From the NCBI GenBank assembly GCA_031257735.1, contig JAIROC010000508.1, forward strand, positions 1 to 10,389: DNA of 10,389 nt, read 5' to 3'. This stretch comes from Bacteroidales bacterium (GTDB lineage: Bacteria > Bacteroidota > Bacteroidia > Bacteroidales > WCHB1-69). The position numbers and the translations under genes are program-made. This document shows, piece by piece, positions 1 to 6,520 of this stretch (the stretch's first letter is position 1; every line of letters starts with the position of its first letter). Under the pieces are notes generated by a model. The model did not search any database. It was not told the DNA's origin and was given only the letters and a program-made list of their open reading frames with translations.

Positions 1-1
1 C

Positions 2-2608
2 GGATTATCCTGTCCTTTTTATTCGGGTGTCACAAAAGACATACAGGGAAATAGCAGAGGAAATGTGACAGTTATAGGAGCATACGCAAGTTTAAAACAT
101 TCCATGGATTTGGGAATACAAAATATTATTATCTCCAATACGACAATTGTATATCCACAACCTGTGCCGACAAAAATTGAAATCATGAACATGGGGAAAG
201 ACGTTAAGATTGACAGCGCTACTTTCGGTTGGACTGTCAATGGGGAAATACAACCTTCGAGTACATGGAAAGCTGCAAATTCATCAGAACTTGGAACAGG
301 AGAAAAGACCGTATTTTCTCTCGGCTCATTTGATGCTTCGGGAAAAACAAATATCTTTGATATAGTCGTCTGGATAGAGAGTGTTAATGGTAAAAAGGAT
401 AGTGTTTCATGGAATGATACTTTAAGTACGCCCGTTAAGATATTGTTTAATGGCAATAATCTGCGTGCATTATCCATAGAACAATTAACACCGGACGGAT
501 TGATCTGTACCGCTGATTCTACATCAATTAAAGTAAAGATTGAAAATACAGCTTCGTTGGATTATGATTTTGCTACAGATCCTGTTACTTTCAGCATACG
601 TGTAACTCAACCCGAACCTTTTAGTTTAGATCCTGTCATTTCAAGTGGAGGCATAAAATCGGGTGAGACGGCTACATTGGAATTAACCAATATGTTTCCC
701 ATTATCGTGGCGGGCGAATATGATATTGAAGTATTCTTCAATACGCTCAAAGATACGATAAATTATGATGATACGATACGGAAAAAATATTTGTCAGGCA
801 GATTTAAAACGCCCATAGATGAATATTTCAGTAATGGTATTCCTGCAGCGTTTAAATCAGAAACGAATAACAGTCTTTATTCATGGACAGTTATAGCGAA
901 AGGTGATGGGGCGGATTCGACTGTTGTTCCCGTATTTGGCGACAGTATTTTGTCTTTTAAAGGCAGTGTAGGAAGTATGGCTACTTTAACCACGCCTCAA
1001 TTGGATTTAAGTCGCACCGATCAGCCTTCCCTGTCGTTTTGGTACTTCCACGATACAGTTCCCTGCGAAGATTATACTGACGTGCGTATTATCATAGATG
1101 GAACAACGACTTCAACCTTATTATCCTTAACAAAATATACGCCTCCTTTGTATGGGTGGACGCAATACAGTATGGATTTACCGCCTCGCGCGATTGCTCA
1201 GTGTGTCGTTTTGCTTTTTGAAGCGATGGAAAAATCAAGGAGTGGGGATGTCGCCCAATACATAGACCGTATTCGTATCACTGCCAAACAGGATATTGCA
1301 ATAACAGATATTTTTGCTTCGGAACATAACATTTGTGATTTGGAAAATAAGGATTTAAAAGTAGTATTAAAAAATCTCACAGATCCTGTTTTGAATTACG
1401 CGACTACGCCGATTACAGTAACATTGGAAGTAAAGGAAACAGGTCAAATTTTTACCAAGACTTTAACGAATACTTCCTTAAACAGTTTTGCTTCCGATAC
1501 CATTACGCTTGCAACAGGTTTTGATTTGACAAAAGGAACGTATACCTGTAAGGCTTATTTCTCATCCATAATGGATGTAAAGAGAGATAATGATACGCTT
1601 ATAAAGCCTGTCTCTGTCAATCCTGCCCTGTCTGTACGCATACATCCTGAATCGGGGGAGAACAGTAATTGTCTTACGGGAGATTTTTCTATTAATCCGA
1701 CAATAACGCTTCGTAATACGGGGAATATGGATATATTCAATATTAAATTGATTTTGCGAATAGACACAACAGCTAATACAGACGCGCCTGCTTATATTAT
1801 CATTGAGGAGAACTGTAAAGATACAATTTCTGTTGGGGACAGTCTTTCCAATTATATTTTTTCAAGCGCCTATACTGTTCCCTGGAATGCGCGTTATTAT
1901 GCAAGGATTATAGCTTACTTACAATGTGATTCTGTATTGGTAAATCATGCGCATGAAATTACTGAATGCGTAGATTTGGAAGATTTTTATGTAGCGAGTA
2001 TAGATAATCCGTCTGTTGCAGGGGGCAGGGACAATGTAAGAGAAGCCATCTATGTAAAGGCAACCGTAGGAAATCACAGTGATATGAACCCTTCTACAGG
2101 CTTGGATATTACGGTCTCGGTTAGAAATTCGCAAGGACAACAAACAGATTCCTTTAGTGAAAAAACAGGAGCAGTAGGAATATCGGCTACAGTAAATCAT
2201 ACTTTTACCAAAGCTTACACCGTGCCCGATGATACTGTCTATTATCTGACCGTATACATAAACAGTCGAGATAACCATGCTAATAATGACACCGTAACAA
2301 TTAAGCGAACAACGGATTATACAGGCATAAATACAATAGGGGAAACAGGGGATTTTATACTGTATCAAAACATCCCCAATCCTGCTAACAAAACTACTCG
2401 TATTGACTACAATATACCTCAAGCAGGAGAAGTAATTTTCTGTCTACATAATATTATAGGAGAGCAGTTATATTCAGAAACAATACAAGCTGCATCAGGA
2501 AAACACACTATTGAATTAAATACAAATATGTTTTCTGCCGGTGTTTACTTCTATTCGATAGAATATAAAGGACAAAAACGAGTGAAGCAATTAGTAATTA
2601 GTAATTAG
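2..2608 (+). CDS. Large secreted multidomain protein with C-terminal type IX secretion sorting domain (5' end outside window)
   Basis: The frame is open to the window edge, so the GTG at 65 is internal and the gene is 5'-truncated; 868 residues are visible. The last ~85 residues (~784-868) match a type A T9SS sorting domain: an NIPNPANKTT opening, a central NIIGEQLY, and a GVYFYSI strand before a basic tail. In Bacteroidetes this domain directs export across the outer membrane and is then removed. Upstream lie about five immunoglobulin-like, CARDB-type repeats (~33-145, 155-270, 430-540, 542-663, 660-775). Several end in an (N/D)DT motif. At ~275-430 a MAM/concanavalin-like module interrupts them (LTTPQLDLS, SLSFWYFHD, GWTQYSMDLP, YIDRIRIT). 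No catalytic domain is visible, so an adhesin or other surface or secreted role is likely, or the stalk of an enzyme whose catalytic part lies upstream. The secretion call is firm and the ligand is unknown. Confidence 0.88.
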   Translation, partial: GLSCPFYSGVTKDIQGNSRGNVTVIGAYASLKHSMDLGIQNIIISNTTIVYPQPVPTKIEIMNMGKDVKIDSATFGWTVNGEIQPSSTWKAANSSELGTGEKTVFSLGSFDASGKTNIFDIVVWIESVNGKKDSVSWNDTLSTPVKILFNGNNLRALSIEQLTPDGLICTADSTSIKVKIENTASLDYDFATDPVTFSIRVTQPEPFSLDPVISSGGIKSGETATLELTNMFPIIVAGEYDIEVFFNTLKDTINYDDTIRKKYLSGRFKTPIDEYFSNGIPAAFKSETNNSLYSWTVIAKGDGADSTVVPVFGDSILSFKGSVGSMATLTTPQLDLSRTDQPSLSFWYFHDTVPCEDYTDVRIIIDGTTTSTLLSLTKYTPPLYGWTQYSMDLPPRAIAQCVVLLFEAMEKSRSGDVAQYIDRIRITAKQDIAITDIFASEHNICDLENKDLKVVLKNLTDPVLNYATTPITVTLEVKETGQIFTKTLTNTSLNSFASDTITLATGFDLTKGTYTCKAYFSSIMDVKRDNDTLIKPVSVNPALSVRIHPESGENSNCLTGDFSINPTITLRNTGNMDIFNIKLILRIDTTANTDAPAYIIIEENCKDTISVGDSLSNYIFSSAYTVPWNARYYARIIAYLQCDSVLVNHAHEITECVDLEDFYVASIDNPSVAGGRDNVREAIYVKATVGNHSDMNPSTGLDITVSVRNSQGQQTDSFSEKTGAVGISATVNHTFTKAYTVPDDTVYYLTVYINSRDNHANNDTVTIKRTTDYTGINTIGETGDFILYQNIPNPANKTTRIDYNIPQAGEVIFCLHNIIGEQLYSETIQAASGKHTIELNTNMFSAGVYFYSIEYKGQKRVKQLVISN

Positions 2609-2651
2609 TAACGGGTAAACAAAACTCGTTCATCTGTCTGCTTATTTGCTT

Positions 2652-2681
2652 GGGCTGCTTCGTAAAAGAGGCAGCCCTTTA
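2652..2681 (+). terminator. Rho-independent terminator of the secreted-protein gene
   Basis: A 10-bp stem, GGGCTGCTTC (2652-2661) with GAGGCAGCCC (2668-2677), has one G-U pair and a 6-nt loop (GTAAAA). It is followed by TTTATTATATT, and it begins 43 nt after the stop codon at 2606-2608. Stem strength and position suit transcription arriving from the left. The stem is palindromic, but the T tract favours the plus direction. Confidence 0.8.
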
Positions 2682-2694
2682 TTATATTCAGAAC

Positions 2695-2718
2695 TCCTGA
2701 CCTGAGACAAAGTCAGGA
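2695..2718. other. Second small hairpin after the terminator
   Basis: TCCTGAC (2695-2701) can pair perfectly with GTCAGGA (2712-2718) around a 10-nt loop. It has no T tract on either side, so it is not a standard terminator. It could protect a 3' end or be part of an intergenic repeat family. Seven base pairs can arise by chance. Confidence 0.4.
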
Positions 2719-2791
2719 ACTAATAATAAGCGATTTATAAAAACAGTACCAATAATTGACATTGTCGCGAATAAAACTTGGCATTGACTGA

Positions 2792-2953
2792 AAGTCCCGC
2801 AGGGACGACACTTTATTAACCGTATGCTTCAGCTTACGGACAGCGTAATCTCATCGACGCTCAGCAAGTCCCGCAGGGACGACACTTTATTAACCGTATG
2901 CTTCAGCTTACGGACAGCGTAATCACATCGGCGCTCAGCAAGTCCCCTGCGGA
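2792..2953. repeat. 74-bp tandem repeat, two full copies plus a partial third, REP-like hairpins
   Basis: Copy 1 (2792-2865) and copy 2 (2866-2939) differ at two positions (T2851/A2925 and A2857/G2931). A decayed third copy starts in register at 2940 and fades after about 14 bases. Each unit holds three inverted repeats: GTCCC-GCA-GGGAC, CCGTATGC-TTCA-GCTTACGG (one mismatch), and AGCGT...ACGCT. The A2857/G2931 difference lies in the last stem and changes a T-A pair into a T-G pair, so RNA pairing survives. The layout resembles intergenic REP-type palindromic repeats. With only two full copies and 74-bp spacing it is not a CRISPR array. Confidence 0.85.
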
Positions 2954-3085
2954 ACATATAGCCAATCTTGGTGTTGATTAAAACAACTGTTAAAATCACG
3001 ACAATCCAATCTGTGCCAAGTCAGGTGTTCTGAAATATGCAAGAATAAAAGAAAACCATATAACTTTTCTTCCACAAGCCTGTTA

Positions 3086-3994
3086 TTACAAATGTGTGCC
3101 AATATGTCCAATAAGAATTCGTCCATTTTGTATATTAGGCTTACCTTCGTGAAAATAAATCCGTCTATCGTTTGAATATGATTTATCTACGTCTGAATAA
3201 CATAGCTTTAAATGAGGTTCACAGCAGACGTCTTCTTTTACTCCTGAATCGTTCAGAAATTGAAAAGTAAATTCTGCTTTTCTTTTTGCATCTCCTTCAA
3301 GCGATGCCTTTTCATCAAGTTTTGCTTGTATAGAAAAATGATTTAAAATTTCTGTTCTGTTTAATCTATCTTTGATACAGTCTTTGAATATATCATTCAA
3401 TGCAGATAAGTGATAGATAATTTTTCGAGGACAATCGTCAAATATTGATTTGATTGTTTGTCTGTTTCTTTCATGAAAGAATAACTTAGGAAAATATTTA
3501 ATACATTCATCAATATAGAAATTCACATCCTTCGGATATTTTCCTAAAAAATGTCTCCTGAATTTATACCATCCATCTATTCCATAAATTATCTGCAAGT
3601 CGTCATCAAATCCATCTATTCTGTGAAAAGCGATTAATCCGTGACAATGATTTTCATCAATCCATGATAACAAATTCTCTTTTATTTCATGAAAAGTTAT
3701 TTTTGTTTTTTCCGATTTTTCCAGAATACTTTGCAGTGCATTGATTACATCTCTATCTATTCCATTTTTCTTTAAGACTTGCGGATTACAAATGAATTCT
3801 TCAACTGTATAATGAGAATAGAAAATTTGAGGATAAATTTCCTCGTAATTGGTATATAGTGTATTAGTTTCTTTATACTGATGTATTAGTTTTACATCTT
3901 CTGAAAGGCGTTTTATCTTTTCCTCTATCTCTCTATTATTCAAATTGGAATTATTCTTGAAAGATTCTGCTAAAATGTAAAGATGTGCTTTCAT
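3086..3994 (-). CDS. Uncharacterised 302-residue protein, third gene of the DUF262/ATPase operon
   Basis: I cannot assign this protein to a named family. It has no signal peptide or membrane segment and is rich in charged and aromatic residues, so it is probably cytosolic. The N-terminal half is mostly predicted helix. Possible conserved features are HCHGLIAFHRIDGF (~116-129) and a cysteine/histidine cluster CCEPHLKL (~257-264). The C-terminus is strand-rich: RRIYF (277-281), then GRILIGHIGTHL (291-302), ending at the stop. This C-terminal pattern loosely recalls the strand-rich ends of RelE-like toxins; that is only a resemblance. It starts 3 nt after the ATPase stop codon and is almost certainly co-transcribed with it, so it probably works with the ATPase and DUF262 proteins. 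In a defence reading it would be the effector or a specificity factor. Confidence 0.8.
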   Translation of the reverse strand: MKAHLYILAESFKNNSNLNNREIEEKIKRLSEDVKLIHQYKETNTLYTNYEEIYPQIFYSHYTVEEFICNPQVLKKNGIDRDVINALQSILEKSEKTKITFHEIKENLLSWIDENHCHGLIAFHRIDGFDDDLQIIYGIDGWYKFRRHFLGKYPKDVNFYIDECIKYFPKLFFHERNRQTIKSIFDDCPRKIIYHLSALNDIFKDCIKDRLNRTEILNHFSIQAKLDEKASLEGDAKRKAEFTFQFLNDSGVKEDVCCEPHLKLCYSDVDKSYSNDRRIYFHEGKPNIQNGRILIGHIGTHL

Positions 3995-3997
3995 AAG

Positions 3998-5095
3998 TTA
4001 TCTACTGTATTTGAATATCTCCGCCAAATCATTTTCCTGCTGGTCGAAAAATCCCAAAGGCCAGTCCTTTATTTTTGCCTTTTCGTCCATCTCTAATTTT
4101 TCAGGATTAAATGATTCATTAAAATAGTAAATTGAAATGTCTTTGGTAGTGATTTCAATATTTGGATTTAATGCGCAGACTCTTAATCCATTTAATATAT
4201 GTTCACTATGTGATTCTATGAAAACTTGCACGCCGCAGGATGCTACTTTGGCAAAAAATTCTGTAATTCGTGACTGTGCTTTAGGGTGCAAATGTGCCTC
4301 AGGATTTTCAATGATAACAGTTTCTCCTTCTTTTGCAATCAAACCGATAACTATTAAAGGTAAAATATAACTATATCCAAATCCTACATTTATCGGCTTG
4401 TATGAATAGGAACTGTTTCTATTATTCAATAACATATAAAGCACGCTACTTTCTTTATCTACCCCTTTAATATCAATTTTTGCTCCATCAAGGATATATG
4501 TAAGCCATTCTGTCGTTTGTTGAAGAATAGACGCAGCATTATTCCCTCTGTATAACTTCTCATTAACATTAGGTAGATTCATAGAATTAGCTAAAATGTT
4601 TATCGTATATTCTCCGCGTGTTCCAACGTTGATAAATTTAGGTAAACTTAATTTATCAACGTATTTTAAGGGACCAAGTCTATCAGCGCTTACAAAATGT
4701 ATGTGTTTTATTAAGCCTATAAAATCAGTTTTGTTGTTGCCTGTAGTTTCTATTTTAGCACATCGTGCAGATAAATTATCTTCCGTATCCTCTTCATATT
4801 GCAACAGGATTTCAGCTTCAGATTCAATTTTAAATGTGAATGCTATTTTTTCCGCTTTGGGGGTTTCGCTGTTTTTTATATCATCAAAATTTCCCAGTGC
4901 AACATATTCTCCATTGATTTTTAGCTTTTTCATATTCATATCTTCCCGTGCAGATTGGCTTAAAACCAAAAGCGACTGTAACAGGGTAGACTTTCCTCTT
5001 CCATTTATTCCTGTGAGTAAATTTATTTTTGACAATTCAAATGCAGTCGCTTTTTGAAAACATTTGAAATTTTGAAGTTGTAATTCTTTTATCAT
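3998..5095 (-). CDS. ABC-like AAA ATPase with DUF3696 C-terminus (AAA_15/OLD-like class)
   Basis: A soluble 365-residue ATPase of the SMC/RecF-like group. It opens with the typical IKELQLQNFKCF strand and has a Walker A at GINGRGKST (29-37). NVGFGYSYILP (236-246) replaces the classical ABC signature. The Walker B is TVIIENPEAHLHP (259-271), with a glutamate following the hydrophobic strand, and the switch histidine lies in FIESHSEHILNGLR (292-305). The WPLGFFDQQENDLAEIF segment (345-361) is the hallmark of DUF3696. Length and motif order fit an intact family member. No TOPRIM or other nuclease domain is present, unlike OLD or GajA proteins. Its ATG overlaps the DUF262 stop codon by 4 nt, indicating translational coupling. 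Such ATPases often act as sensors or regulators for a partner effector; here the partners are the two flanking genes. Confidence 0.92.
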   Translation of the reverse strand: MIKELQLQNFKCFQKATAFELSKINLLTGINGRGKSTLLQSLLVLSQSAREDMNMKKLKINGEYVALGNFDDIKNSETPKAEKIAFTFKIESEAEILLQYEEDTEDNLSARCAKIETTGNNKTDFIGLIKHIHFVSADRLGPLKYVDKLSLPKFINVGTRGEYTINILANSMNLPNVNEKLYRGNNAASILQQTTEWLTYILDGAKIDIKGVDKESSVLYMLLNNRNSSYSYKPINVGFGYSYILPLIVIGLIAKEGETVIIENPEAHLHPKAQSRITEFFAKVASCGVQVFIESHSEHILNGLRVCALNPNIEITTKDISIYYFNESFNPEKLEMDEKAKIKDWPLGFFDQQENDLAEIFKYSR

Positions 5096-6192
5096 CTTGT
5101 ATTTTGATTTAATATTTTATGTGCAATTTCAAATCTGTATAATACTTTCATTTTATTTCCTGTAGAACGGGTTACGGCTTCAAGATATGTGGCATCTTTG
5201 ATAAGTTTTTCATAGTTTGCTTTTATTGTTGGTTTATTCCTTCTAATAAAGTCTTCTTCTTTATATGATAAATAGTTGCATACAGTTTCTAAAACAGCCA
5301 TATTGATTGTACCTTTTGTAGTTTCTGTCGGTATTCTAAAGTTTTTATCTTCCCAAATGAAAAAAGATTGTTTCATGACCTTTTCAAAATCAGACTTTAT
5401 TTTTTGAATTTCATCATCTTGCATGTTATTAATTTTTTTCATCGCATTTTCAATATATTCACTCATAATCCCATTGTATTCCTTTTCATAATCGAACCAG
5501 CGAAAAGCAATATAACGCAATATAACTTCTCTGTCTTTCATTCTTTTACCACTAACGCCATTACTAATTGCTTTTTTAAAATATGTCTGCTCCGATAATT
5601 CTTTGAGTAATTGGGTTGATTTTCCTATAAAAATACAGTTGCGTACTTCTTGTCTGTTTAATTGAGTTCCACCTGTATTGATCCTGTTAAACAAATCATA
5701 AATGACAACTATCGGTGTTGAAGGTTTAAGTATAAAAATCGTCAACTTTTTGTCCTCAAATTTTGACTTTAAAGCATCTGGCAAGTCTTTAAAAGAATTG
5801 TCATTATACTTAGGTATTGCCTCTAACCCTACTAATTTTAATTGTCCTTTAGAAAATTCTTTTAATGCAGTAGTACGTTGCAATCCATCTATTACTATAT
5901 AATTAGACTCTTTTGTTTCATTCAAATAAATTGGAGGCAAAGGAAAATTCAATAAAATAGATTCTATGAATTTACTTTTCTGTTCATTCTTCCATACTTG
6001 ATTCCTTTGGAAGTCTGGCTGTATTATAATTCTCCCTTTTTCTAACTGACGTAAATATTCAAAAATAGAAAATGGCGTATCACTTATTTCAATATCCGAA
6101 TAAATAGGATCGTATGGGTAAATACCTCCTTTTGTTTCATTGTCTTCCAATTCAATATCAGTATCCATTACTATTATTTCTTCGTCTTCCAT
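5092..6192 (-). CDS. DUF262 (GmrS/ParB-like) domain protein without a DUF1524 HNH half
   Basis: This 366-residue protein carries a DUF262 domain at ~38-190: PDFQRNQVWKNEQKSKFIES (59-78), the core IDGLQRTTAL (101-110), and FNRINTGGTQLNRQEVRNC (168-186). In GmrSD and SspE this ParB-like fold forms the nucleotide-using half of a modification-dependent restriction protein, joined to a DUF1524 HNH nuclease. Here residues ~190-366 are helical and charged, and no HNH motif is seen. The protein is therefore a DUF262-only form and not a full restriction enzyme. The first ~35 residues are strongly acidic. It is the first gene of the operon, with a promoter just upstream and an ATGA overlap with the ATPase gene. 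The stretch at 5221-5280 is only about 23% G+C by hand count, against about 43% for 7741-7800 in lpxC, which fits acquired DNA. Confidence 0.9.
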   Translation of the reverse strand: MEDEEIIVMDTDIELEDNETKGGIYPYDPIYSDIEISDTPFSIFEYLRQLEKGRIIIQPDFQRNQVWKNEQKSKFIESILLNFPLPPIYLNETKESNYIVIDGLQRTTALKEFSKGQLKLVGLEAIPKYNDNSFKDLPDALKSKFEDKKLTIFILKPSTPIVVIYDLFNRINTGGTQLNRQEVRNCIFIGKSTQLLKELSEQTYFKKAISNGVSGKRMKDREVILRYIAFRWFDYEKEYNGIMSEYIENAMKKINNMQDDEIQKIKSDFEKVMKQSFFIWEDKNFRIPTETTKGTINMAVLETVCNYLSYKEEDFIRRNKPTIKANYEKLIKDATYLEAVTRSTGNKMKVLYRFEIAHKILNQNTR

Positions 6193-6208
6193 ATAGATTA
6201 TTTTTTTG

Positions 6209-6242
6209 CAAAATTACATGAAATTCTCGGATTACATACAAA
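6209..6242 (-). promoter_or_regulatory. Bacteroidetes-type promoter of the DUF262 operon
   Basis: On the minus strand TAATTTTG (6216 to 6209) matches the -7 consensus TAnnTTTG exactly. A TTTG (6242 to 6239) lies 22 nt upstream, near the expected -33 distance. Initiation would fall near 6202, leaving an A-rich leader of about 10 nt before the ATG at 6192. A short A-rich leader without a Shine-Dalgarno sequence is common in this phylum. The call rests on consensus matching only. Confidence 0.6.
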
Positions 6243-6251
6243 AGAGACAGT

Positions 6252-6369
6252 AAAATCAATTGATAAAGCATGAAGCCTCGAAAGGGTAATAGATGAAGTA
6301 GGGTGAAAAATTCGTTCATTTCTCCTTTCATCCACTAACCCATAAGAGCGGAAATCATCCATTGATTTT
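6252..6369. repeat. Imperfect inverted-repeat element, MITE- or cruciform-like
   Basis: The outer arms AAAATCAATTGAT (6252-6264) and ATCCATTGATTTT (6357-6369) are inverted repeats with one mismatch over 13 bp. A second nested pair, GGGTAATAGATGAA (6284-6297) and TTCATCCACTAACCC (6327-6341), is also largely complementary with a few mismatches and one bulge. The outer and inner arms are separated by unpaired stretches of about 15-19 bases, giving a nested structure of 118 bp. It encodes no convincing protein. It may be a small non-autonomous mobile element remnant, a structured RNA, or a regulatory site for the defence-like operon. No clear target-site duplication was seen. Confidence 0.5.
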
Positions 6370-6485
6370 CTTGTAACAGAAACCATTAATTACTTATTGA
6401 AGGGGAAGTATCACCCTTTAAATTGTGAACATTTTATGTTTAATAACTCTATTCTGTTAACTTCTGTGCGAGTGGAAAAATAGAA

Positions 6486-6493
6486 TATCTTTG
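6486..6493 (+). promoter_or_regulatory. -7 promoter box for the peptidase/lpxC-fabZ/desulfurase genes
   Basis: TATCTTTG matches TAnnTTTG exactly and would start transcription near 6500, giving a leader of about 20 nt to the ATG at 6521. The -33 region is weak (TTCTG at 6462-6466). The box overlaps an in-frame TTG at 6491, which argues that translation starts later, at 6521. Confidence 0.55.
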
Positions 6494-6520
6494 CAACACG
6501 AATGTACAGTATTAGAAACA

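Larger units (their letters stand above)
2609..3085. other. Non-coding gap between convergent genes
   Basis: This 477-bp gap separates the 3' ends of the rightward secreted-protein gene and the leftward three-gene operon. From left to right it holds the terminator at 2652-2681, a second hairpin at 2695-2718, about 70 bp with nothing recognised, the 74-bp tandem repeat at 2792-2953, and about 130 bp of A+T-rich sequence. In that last part no strong terminator for the leftward operon could be found; only a weak GTTG...CAAC pairing near 2974-2988 is present. Confidence 0.7.
6193..6520. other. Divergent intergenic region between the DUF262 operon and the peptidase gene
   Basis: This 328-bp region separates two transcription units that point away from each other. 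It contains the leftward promoter (6209-6242), an imperfect inverted-repeat element (6252-6369), about 115 bp with no recognised feature, and the rightward -7 box (6486-6493). A 62-codon minus-strand frame (6198-6386) runs through the inverted repeat but is not considered a gene. Confidence 0.7.

Noticed and set aside
65..67. GTG as the start codon of the first gene
   Set aside because: The same frame is open from base 2 with protein-like sequence and no signal peptide follows the GTG, so the gene is 5'-truncated by the window.
2792..2953. CRISPR-like array
   Set aside because: Only two full copies occur, the whole 74-bp unit is repeated instead of short repeats with unique spacers, and no cas gene is nearby.
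2935..3126. 63-codon minus-strand frame overlapping the end of the 302-residue protein
   Set aside because: It starts in another frame inside a better-supported gene and ends in the tandem repeat array. It has no recognisable domain.
4137..5057. Plus-strand frames inside the ATPase gene
   Set aside because: They are antisense shadows of a well-supported gene, without motifs of their own.
3998..5095. OLD-family nuclease or Gabija GajA
   Set aside because: The chain ends in DUF3696 with no room for a TOPRIM domain after the ATPase.
5092..6192. Complete GmrSD or SspE type IV restriction enzyme
   Set aside because: Only the DUF262 part is present; the length is 366 residues and no DUF1524 HNH motif is visible.
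6198..6386. 62-codon minus-strand frame ending 5 nt before the DUF262 gene
   Set aside because: The spacing looks operon-like, but the DUF262 promoter lies inside its end, the frame runs through an inverted repeat, and its residue composition differs from the neighbouring genes. No recognisable motif.
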